A stretch of DNA of 10,421 bases from an uncultured Ruminococcus sp. Its GTDB lineage: Bacteria; Bacillota; Clostridia; Oscillospirales; Acutalibacteraceae. The first letter of the stretch is position 1. Each line of letters opens with the position of its first letter. Under the pieces are notes generated by a model. The model saw only the letters and a list, made by a program, of their open reading frames with translations, did no database searches and had not been told where the DNA came from. Positions 5,317 through 10,421 of this stretch are shown one piece after another. Both the position numbers and the translations under genes were made by a program. The stretch spans positions 1-10,421 of the forward strand of contig USJJ01000028.1 of NCBI GenBank assembly GCA_900554995.1, written 5' to 3'.

Positions 5317-5511
5317 TTATTTAGCCTCTACCTCAACGGGCTCCTCTGCATCACAGCATGAGCAGGAAACATAATCGCTCTCGTCATCGTCTGCAACCTC
5401 GTTCTTGCAGGGAAGAACCTTTGTTACAAGATAATAAACGCCTGCAATTGCGCCTGCGATGGCAACAAGGATACCTACAACCTTAAAAATTTTCTTTATA
5501 ACATCGCACAT
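5317..5511 (-). CDS. Small single-pass membrane protein with acidic, Cys-rich tail
   Basis: 64 residues, not assigned to a named family. A short basic start (MCDVIKKIFK) leads into one glycine/alanine-rich hydrophobic segment (about 11-33), then C35, an acidic stretch (DDDESD, 41-46), a cysteine cluster (C50, C52, C53) and a final acidic tail EEPVEVEAK. It is very likely a real gene: GGAGG (5521-5525) lies 9 bases before ATG, it has a near-perfect sigma-A promoter, and it has its own terminator. The three close cysteines could bind metal or form disulphides. Which side of the membrane they face is not certain. The N-terminal helix is reminiscent of YtxH-like small proteins, but that is only a resemblance. 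Confidence 0.8.
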   Translation of the reverse strand: MCDVIKKIFKVVGILVAIAGAIAGVYYLVTKVLPCKNEVADDDESDYVSCSCCDAEEPVEVEAK

Positions 5512-5543
5512 AGTTGAAAACCTCCAAATGTTTTATTTACCTA

Positions 5544-5572
5544 ATTATAGTATAGGAGCAAAATAAAGTCAA
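5544..5572 (-). promoter_or_regulatory. Strong sigma-A promoter for the 64-residue protein gene
   Basis: On the minus strand, TTGACT (5567-5572), a 17-bp spacer and a perfect TATAAT (5544-5549). The start codon is 33 bases past the -10. This is one of the best promoter matches in the window and predicts vegetative expression. Confidence 0.88.
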
Positions 5573-5629
5573 GTCTTTTTGAGATAAATTCATTTTTTAT
5601 ACACAAATGCAGGGCATTGTAATACTCCC

Positions 5630-5662
5630 GAAAAAAACAAAAGGACGGAAATAATCCCGTCC
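5630..5662 (-). terminator. Terminator of rpsT
   Basis: The stem GGACGG/CCGTCC (5643-5648, 5657-5662) is followed on the minus strand by a long T-rich run (complement of 5630-5642), shortly after the rpsT stop codon. Confidence 0.85.
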
Positions 5663-5679
5663 GTTATGCCGCATTCCGA

Positions 5680-5934
5680 TCAGTCTGCAAGGAGCTTTGC
5701 AAGAGCCGACTTCTTTCTGGCAGCGTTGTTTTTGTGAATAAGGTTCTTAGCGCAAGCCTGATCTACCTTCTTGATAGCTGCTCTTACAACTGCTTCCTTG
5801 TCTGCTGCATTTGTCTCAGCAGCAACGTGAGCCTTCTTGATAGCGGTCTTCATTGCAGAATTTCTTGACTTGTTGCGTGCAGCCTTGGTCTGGTTAACAA
5901 GCACTCTTTTCTTAGCTGATTTAATGTTTGCCAT
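5680..5934 (-). CDS. rpsT: 30S ribosomal protein S20
   Basis: 84 residues, close to the usual bacterial length. It starts MANIKSAKKRV and continues with the Lys/Arg/Ala-rich helical pattern of S20, including NSAMKTAIKK (25-34) and KNNAARKKSALAKLL near the C-terminus. S20 binds 16S rRNA and helps assemble the 30S subunit. AGGAGGT lies directly upstream (GGAGG at 5942-5946). It is a single-gene transcript with its own promoter and terminator. Divergence from gpr is a conserved neighbourhood in spore-forming Firmicutes, which supports both calls. Confidence 0.98.
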   Translation of the reverse strand: MANIKSAKKRVLVNQTKAARNKSRNSAMKTAIKKAHVAAETNAADKEAVVRAAIKKVDQACAKNLIHKNNAARKKSALAKLLAD

Positions 5935-5973
5935 TGTTGCACCTCCTTTAATAAATGCATTACACAGTTAGTT

Positions 5974-6002
5974 ATGATATCATTAAAACGCTTAAATTGC
6001 AA
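5974..6002 (-). promoter_or_regulatory. Sigma-A promoter for rpsT
   Basis: On the minus strand, TTGCAA (5997-6002), 17-bp spacer, TATCAT (5974-5979), about 40 bases before the start codon. The leader is short and AT-rich, with no obvious S20 autoregulatory fold. Confidence 0.75.
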
Positions 6003-6070
6003 GTGTTTTTTTCGATATTTTTTAAAAAAGACCGATTATTTTTTATATATTTCGATTGGAGAGAGATTTA

Positions 6071-6937
6071 ATGGATTTAAGAACCGACCTTGCGCTTGAA
6101 AAACGTGAGCTGCTCGGCAGAGAAGAGCCCGAGGGAGTCGAAAGCGAAGAGTCCGATCAAGGCGGCGTTAAATTCACCAAAATCAGGGTGATTAACGAAA
6201 AGGGGAGCGAGGCTCTCGGCAAGCCGATCGGCACATACATCACCGCCGAAATACCCGAGCTGATGAAAAATCCCGTCACCGACGAGGATATGATAGAGGC
6301 GGTTGCCGCACAGCTGAGGTCGCTCCTGCCGAAGGACGGGTCGATACTTGCCGTCGGTCTCGGCAACACCCGAATAACGCCCGACGCAGTGGGACCGAAG
6401 AGTATTTCAATGGTGCTGGCAACTCGGCATATCGGAAAGGAGCTGTCGGACGAAATCGGTCTCGGCGAGCTCAGAAGCGTTGCGGGCTTCGTCCCCGGTG
6501 TGCTCGGACGGACGGGGCTTGAGGCGGCGGAGTCGGTAAAGGGACTTGTCGGTGCGGTGTCGCCGTCGGCAATAATTGTTGTTGACGCACTCGCCGCAAG
6601 AAAGCTGTCAAGGCTCGGCACAACGATCCAGATCTCGGATATAGGAATAATCCCGGGGTCGGGCGTCGGAAATGCGAGAAAGGAGATAACCGAGCGCTCC
6701 GTCGGCGTTCCCGTAATATCGGTCGGGATTCCGACTGTCGTTGACGTCGGTACGCTTGTTGCCGATCTGACAGGCTCAAACAGCGAGATTCCGAGCGAAA
6801 GCCGTGATATGATAATCACACCGCGTGAGATTGATATCGTGATCGAGCGTGCGTCCGAGCTGATCGGAATGTCGATAAACAAGGCACTCCAGCCCGACAT
6901 ATCCGTCGACGAGATGATGATGCTTGTCGGGAACTGA
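6071..6937 (+). CDS. gpr: GPR spore (germination) protease, family A25
   Basis: 288 residues from ATG 6071. GPR degrades the small acid-soluble spore proteins at germination. It is made as a zymogen and trimmed at its N-terminus. The N-terminal RTDLA signature is at residues 4-8. The conserved aspartates proposed as catalytic in this family are seen as D105 in TPDAVGP and D172 in VDALAAR. Other family marks are VGLGN (95-99) and IIPGSGVGNAR. It lacks most of the longer C-terminal part of Bacillus GPR, as expected for clostridial forms. GGAGAG (6058-6063) sits 7 bases before this ATG. An earlier in-frame TTG (6056) would overlap the RBS and was not used. No sigma-F/G promoter was convincingly found, although one is expected. 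The stop codon abuts the stop of the convergent protease gene. Confidence 0.96.
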   Translation: MDLRTDLALEKRELLGREEPEGVESEESDQGGVKFTKIRVINEKGSEALGKPIGTYITAEIPELMKNPVTDEDMIEAVAAQLRSLLPKDGSILAVGLGNTRITPDAVGPKSISMVLATRHIGKELSDEIGLGELRSVAGFVPGVLGRTGLEAAESVKGLVGAVSPSAIIVVDALAARKLSRLGTTIQISDIGIIPGSGVGNARKEITERSVGVPVISVGIPTVVDVGTLVADLTGSNSEIPSESRDMIITPREIDIVIERASELIGMSINKALQPDISVDEMMMLVGN

Positions 6938-8767
6938 CTACCTTATCTGCGATACGGTGCCCAGACCTATTGCGTAGCTGTTGATCTGGTCAATGTCGCT
7001 CTGACCCACGGCGTCGTCAAAGTCCGTGTCTGCGGCAAATTTAACGCAGTCGGAATATTCGCCCATTCCGTTTTCGATGCAGGAGACAATCACGGAGTCC
7101 TCACCGTTTATTTTGCAGTCGCCGTTGACATCGCCGAACAGTATAATCGTATATGACTTGTAAAGTGCTCCGCGGATAGTATAAATATTGAGGACGGAAC
7201 CCGTTCCGTTGCCGAGGGCTGTCGGCACAAATTCGGCACTGCCCGTACCCTCGGTTACGGTTACATAGCTTGCAATATCCGCATATCCCTCGTCAAGTCC
7301 GTAGATGTAGCCTTTTTTTGAATCGGAAATAACGGTTGTGGACAGGTCAAAGACAATCTCGGGCTTAACCTCGCCGTAGTCGAGCATTTCGACCGCATTG
7401 AGGCTCTTGTATTTATATCTCTTGGCTGTGGAGACCGAGGTGTTTGAGATTACGATCTTGGTCGAGGCTTTTCTTATCGCATTGTATACGTCGTCAACCG
7501 ATCTGTCGGGGTAGACGGAAAGATACAGCGCAGCGCAGGATGCAACAAGCGGAGCCGCCTGAGATGTACCTTTCATAACGGAAAAACTTCCCTTTTTTAT
7601 GCCGCAGCCGACTATCGCATATCCCGGAGCGGCAATGTCATAATACTGACCGTCGTCCTCATCGTAGTTTGAAAAATCGGTGAGCATCGACGTGTTTACC
7701 TGATCGCTTGCCATAACGCCGATAACATTGCTTGCGGCGGCAGGGTAGGAGAGACCCGTCTTGCTTCCCATAGCGGAATTGCCCGCCGAGGCGATTATAA
7801 CCGTTCCCGAATTGTAGGCGGAGTCCACGGCATTGCGGATGATGTTGGGATAAAAATCCGATACGCCGAGCGACATACTGATTATGTCGGCATTGTGCTG
7901 CTTTGCATAATTTATGCCTGCGGCAACCGCATCGGCAGTGATTGCGGTGTAGTAGACATCGTTGCCGTCGGCGTCCTTTTTCGTTGTTGCGTCACCGTTT
8001 GCAACCCTTATGAGCATAAGCTCTGCGCCGAAAGCCGCTCCGACGAAGTTTGAACCGTTCGACGCCATTCCGATTATACCGGCAACGTTTGAGCCGTGTG
8101 CGCTGTCGGCGAGCGCAGTGCCGTTCCTGTAAACGGGCGAAATATCGGCGGAATCGTTTGCGACGTTCCAGCCGTGGTTGCCGCTGCCGTCGTCCCAGAG
8201 ATGTGTCGGGAAATCGGTCGCATCGACATAGAAGCCGTTGTCAATAACCGCAACGGTAACGCCCTCGCCGCAGGTCTGATATTTTTCCCAGGCGTCGGGG
8301 ATTTTCATAACGGTGTCGAGATACCATCTTTCATAATTAACGTAGTTGTTTGACGGGGCGGTCAGCTCCCTCGGCGTCGTGTAGCCGCAGGTTTCAAAAA
8401 GATAGTTCGGCTCGGCGTAGCTTACACCGTCGATCTTTTCAAGCTCACGGCAGGTTTTTTTAACGTCTCCGCTGATCTTCGCAACATATGTAACGGTTCT
8501 TGAGGTCACGGAGGATGTGGTGAAAAGGGAGCTGTCCTCATAGGTGTTGACCTCCCTCGTCTGAGTAACGCCGAGAGCCGAAAGACGTGATTTGAAAGTG
8601 CTGCTCGCTCTGCGTGCTCCGCCCGAGGAGGGGGTGGTGTATTCAAAAATAACCTCGCCGTCAACATAGTCTGCGCCGACCGTGTCCTCGGCAAACGATG
8701 TGACGGGCAGACAGACGAGTGCAATGACTGCGGCGGTCAGAATACAGATTATTTTTTTGAATTTCAT
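6938..8767 (-). CDS. Secreted subtilisin-family (S8) protease with C-terminal dockerin
   Basis: 609 residues. A signal peptide (1-26, ending VTSFA before EDT) is followed by a propeptide-like region (about 27-135, with GVSYAEPNY near 114-122). The S8 catalytic domain (about 150-465) has triad residues D176 (VAVIDNG), H224 (AHGSNVAG) and S402 (GTSQAAP), plus the oxyanion Asn N330 (ASAGN). A linker leads to two dockerin calcium loops. Loop 1 has D546, N548, D550, N554 and D557. Loop 2 has D580, D582, D584, G588 and D591. Dockerins bind cohesins on scaffoldins or on the cell surface. No cohesin is in the window. The RBS is AAGGATG before ATG 8765-8767. The gene diverges from pdaA and converges on gpr without a terminator in between. 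It is not an obvious CspB/CspC germination protease, since those lack a dockerin. Confidence 0.93.
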   Translation of the reverse strand: MKFKKIICILTAAVIALVCLPVTSFAEDTVGADYVDGEVIFEYTTPSSGGARRASSTFKSRLSALGVTQTREVNTYEDSSLFTTSSVTSRTVTYVAKISGDVKKTCRELEKIDGVSYAEPNYLFETCGYTTPRELTAPSNNYVNYERWYLDTVMKIPDAWEKYQTCGEGVTVAVIDNGFYVDATDFPTHLWDDGSGNHGWNVANDSADISPVYRNGTALADSAHGSNVAGIIGMASNGSNFVGAAFGAELMLIRVANGDATTKKDADGNDVYYTAITADAVAAGINYAKQHNADIISMSLGVSDFYPNIIRNAVDSAYNSGTVIIASAGNSAMGSKTGLSYPAAASNVIGVMASDQVNTSMLTDFSNYDEDDGQYYDIAAPGYAIVGCGIKKGSFSVMKGTSQAAPLVASCAALYLSVYPDRSVDDVYNAIRKASTKIVISNTSVSTAKRYKYKSLNAVEMLDYGEVKPEIVFDLSTTVISDSKKGYIYGLDEGYADIASYVTVTEGTGSAEFVPTALGNGTGSVLNIYTIRGALYKSYTIILFGDVNGDCKINGEDSVIVSCIENGMGEYSDCVKFAADTDFDDAVGQSDIDQINSYAIGLGTVSQIR

Positions 8768-8808
8768 AATATCACATCCTTCGGTAAAAATAGTATGGGG
8801 TGATTATT

Positions 8809-9723
8809 TTGAAAAGAATTACAGCTTTATTAATTTCAATTGTACTGCTTGTCCCGATGTGTTCCTGCTCGGCGGATATGCCCGACGGCGAGATCACCGA
8901 AATGACAACGGCGGAAAATGTTGCAGGCAAGACTCGGAAGAAGACGTCGGCAACCTACACGGGCTATCCCGCGCTTGAACAGGTTACGCTGAAATGCGCC
9001 GATCCCGAAAACTCAAGGGGTCTTGCAACCGCAAAGATCTCACATTCCTACGGAGTTGCAAAGGACGGCAAGCCGCATCAAATCTCCGTCGATTCGGAAA
9101 AATTCTTTGAGTCGAAGAATTATAAGGCGGTGACGTATGACACGAAAGCTCAGGGAAAGGTGCTCTACCTGACCTTCGACTGCGGTTACGACAACGGATA
9201 TACGGATAAAATTCTCGACACGCTCAAGCAAAAGAATGTCAAGGCGGCATTTTTCTGTACGGTTGACGAGATGAAGTCGGCTCCCGAGGTTATCGCACGT
9301 ATGATTAAGGAGGGCCACATCGTCGGAAACCATTCGACCACGCACCCGTCGTTCGACGAGATCAGCCGCAGTGAGATGACAAAGGAGATTGGGGACTGCG
9401 ACAATTATCTGCGCTCAAACTTCGGATATACCTCGCCGTATTTCCGCTTTCCGAAAGGCGAATATTCCGAGTGTGCGCTTGAGCTTGTCGGCTCGCTCGG
9501 ATACACGAGCGTTTTCTGGTCGCTTTCATACGCCGACTGGGACACAAAAGCGCAAAAGGGCGCAGATTATGCTTTTGAAAAAGTAACGTCACGTCTGCAT
9601 CCGGGTGCGATAATTCTTCTGCACGCCGTCTCCTCCGACAATGCGGGAGCAATGGCACGGATTATAGACTATGCGAGGGAGCAGGGCTACGAATTCAAAA
9701 GCCTTGACGATTTGAAATTATAA
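8809..9723 (+). CDS. pdaA: PdaA-type polysaccharide deacetylase (cortex delta-lactam synthesis)
   Basis: 304 residues from TTG 8809. PdaA removes the N-acetyl group from muramic acid after CwlD has cleaved the stem peptide and closes the delta-lactam, the mark that cortex-lytic enzymes recognise at germination. The NodB domain (about 116-300) has motif 1 LTFDCGYDNGY (121-131, D124), motif 2 NHSTTHP (H175, H179), motif 3 FRFPKGEYS (R213) and the C-terminal LLHAVSSDNA (H272). The DNGYT, FWSLSYADWD and HPGAI strings match PdaA and not general chitooligosaccharide deacetylases. The N-terminus is lipoprotein-like (hydrophobic, then PMCSC), but the lipobox is not canonical. TTG at 8809 is preferred because GGGGTG (8797-8802) lies 6 bases upstream. 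An in-frame GTG at 8800 would lie inside that RBS. Confidence 0.9.
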   Translation: MKRITALLISIVLLVPMCSCSADMPDGEITEMTTAENVAGKTRKKTSATYTGYPALEQVTLKCADPENSRGLATAKISHSYGVAKDGKPHQISVDSEKFFESKNYKAVTYDTKAQGKVLYLTFDCGYDNGYTDKILDTLKQKNVKAAFFCTVDEMKSAPEVIARMIKEGHIVGNHSTTHPSFDEISRSEMTKEIGDCDNYLRSNFGYTSPYFRFPKGEYSECALELVGSLGYTSVFWSLSYADWDTKAQKGADYAFEKVTSRLHPGAIILLHAVSSDNAGAMARIIDYAREQGYEFKSLDDLKL

Positions 9724-9724
9724 T

Positions 9725-9747
9725 TATAATTATACAAAATAATTATA
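9725..9747 (+). terminator. AT-only hairpin after pdaA (doubtful terminator)
   Basis: A perfect 9-bp A/T stem (9725-9733, 9739-9747) with loop ACAAA lies 2 bases past the pdaA stop codon. It is thermodynamically weak and has no immediate T run. The nearest T run is at 9774-9780. No better terminator is visible before the next promoter. Confidence 0.25.
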
Positions 9748-9795
9748 TCATATGTCGAATTCCGTTACAACAATTTTTTTAAAATCTTAGACATC

Positions 9796-9824
9796 TTGCA
9801 ATTGAAGCTGTGAAATGCTATAAT
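9796..9824 (+). promoter_or_regulatory. Sigma-A promoter for the cyclophilin gene
   Basis: TTGCAA (9796-9801), 17-bp spacer, perfect TATAAT (9819-9824), and the ATG 32 bases past the -10 with GGAGG (9844-9848) between. Confidence 0.88.
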
Positions 9825-9856
9825 TGACCCTATCAAATAAATCGGAGGAATAAATT

Positions 9857-10421
9857 ATGGCTTCACAGCTTTCTATGCCCGCAAAGGGCGACATGATCGC
9901 AATTATGACAACTAACAGGGGCACAATCAAATTCAAGCTCTTCCCGAACGAGTGCCCGAAAACCGTAGAGAATTTCACAACTCACGCCAAAAACGGCTAC
10001 TATGAGGGTATCATCTTCCACCGTGTAATCAATAATTTTATGATTCAGGGCGGCGACCCGACAGGTACCGGCAGGGGCGGAGAGAGCATCTGGGGCGCAC
10101 CCTTTGAGGATGAGTTTGACCTCGGACTTCACAATGTCAGAGGCGCACTTTCAATGGCAAACGCAGGTCCCGGCACGAACGGAAGCCAGTTCTTCATCGT
10201 CCAGGCAGGCACGGTTGACGGCAACCTTATGGGTCAGATGGAAATGATCGGCGAGAAGATGTTCCCGGCTGACTGTATCGCAGACTATAAAAAGGTCGGC
10301 GGAACTCCGTGGCTTGATTTCAAGCACACCGTTTTCGGTCAGGCTTATGAGGGAATGTTCCGGTATAAGGAAGCCTATACCTGTTTTCAATATTGTTTGT
10401 CAATGGATACAACGAATGTGG
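9857..10421 (+). CDS. Cyclophilin-type peptidyl-prolyl isomerase, 3' end outside window
   Basis: 188 codons are open to the right edge. Cytosolic cyclophilins catalyse cis/trans isomerisation of prolyl bonds. Family landmarks are GTIKFKLFP (22-30), [19 protein letters not shown] (54-72, with R55 and the FMIQGG pocket), [19 protein letters not shown] (96-114), and W152, H157 and FGQAYEGM (160-167). A segment of about 30 residues between FFIVQAG and TPWLDF is longer than in E. coli PpiB and contains [11 protein letters not shown]. After EGM (10355-10357) the family normally continues DVVD-type, but here it reads [11 protein letters not shown], which does not fit the fold. The last 64 bases may therefore be an insertion, a rearrangement or an assembly join. 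There is no signal peptide. The RBS is GGAGG, 8 bases upstream. Confidence 0.92.
   Translation, partial: MASQLSMPAKGDMIAIMTTNRGTIKFKLFPNECPKTVENFTTHAKNGYYEGIIFHRVINNFMIQGGDPTGTGRGGESIWGAPFEDEFDLGLHNVRGALSMANAGPGTNGSQFFIVQAGTVDGNLMGQMEMIGEKMFPADCIADYKKVGGTPWLDFKHTVFGQAYEGMFRYKEAYTCFQYCLSMDTTNV

Noticed and set aside
6056-6070. TTG start extending gpr by five residues
   Set aside because: The TTG overlaps the GGAGAG ribosome binding site of the ATG at 6071, and GPR proteins normally have RTDLA close to the N-terminus.
6157-6900. Minus-strand open frame of 247 codons opposite gpr
   Set aside because: The Ser/Ile/Pro-rich translation is the mirror of gpr codon bias and there is no ribosome binding site.
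6938-7140. Dockerin taken as evidence for a cellulosome operon
   Set aside because: No cohesin, scaffoldin or glycoside hydrolase is present in the window. One dockerin alone does not establish a cellulosome.
8764-8792. Sigma-F-like pair upstream of pdaA (TCATA and GGTAAAAATA)
   Set aside because: The -10 pattern fits well, but the implied transcription start would fall in the pdaA ribosome binding site and the spacer is short. AT-rich sequence makes chance matches likely.

Overview
The window looks like chromosomal DNA of an endospore-forming Clostridia, most likely a gut bacterium of the Ruminococcaceae/Oscillospiraceae type. The evidence is four sporulation or germination gene types within about 6 kb (spoIVFA/spoIVFB-like pair, spoVAE, gpr, pdaA), strong GGAGG ribosome binding sites, sigma-A promoters with 17-bp spacers, and a secreted subtilase carrying a dockerin module. 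The genus cannot be fixed from the sequence alone.

Layout. Bases 1-360 are an RNA region: the 3' tail of a glycine-type tRNA at the left edge, a 58-bp direct repeat with a 140-bp period that carries a second copy of that tail, a foldable stem-loop element between them, then an intact tRNA-Cys and its terminator. Bases 400-3433 hold two minus-strand genes, each with its own promoter and terminator: a membrane-anchored glycerophosphodiester phosphodiesterase and a long-chain-type acyl-CoA ligase. The 270 bp between them contains an unexplained set of mutually exclusive stem-loops.

Bases 3536-5269 are a plus-strand sporulation block: an M23 (LytM) membrane protein overlapping by 4 bp a SpoIVFB-like site-2 protease, then a lone spoVAE. 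Bases 5261-6002 are minus-strand: a 64-residue membrane protein with a cysteine-rich acidic tail, and ribosomal protein S20 (rpsT). gpr, the spore protease, diverges from rpsT as it does in Bacillus. gpr meets a dockerin-bearing subtilisin-family protease tail to tail with no spacer. That protease diverges from pdaA, the cortex delta-lactam deacetylase. A cyclophilin gene with a strong sigma-A promoter runs off the right edge, and its last 21 codons no longer look like a cyclophilin.

How they fit together. By family knowledge, SpoIVFA/SpoIVFB control late mother-cell sigma activation, SpoVAE belongs to the dipicolinate channel, PdaA makes muramic-delta-lactam so that cortex can be recognised at germination, and GPR degrades SASPs after germination. 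rpsT, the cyclophilin, the ligase and GDPD are housekeeping or lipid-metabolism genes. No clearly new multi-gene system is visible. The least explained items are the tRNA-tail repeat element (1-198), the alternative-fold intergenic region (1412-1547), the 64-residue membrane protein, and the dockerin protease placed among spore genes.
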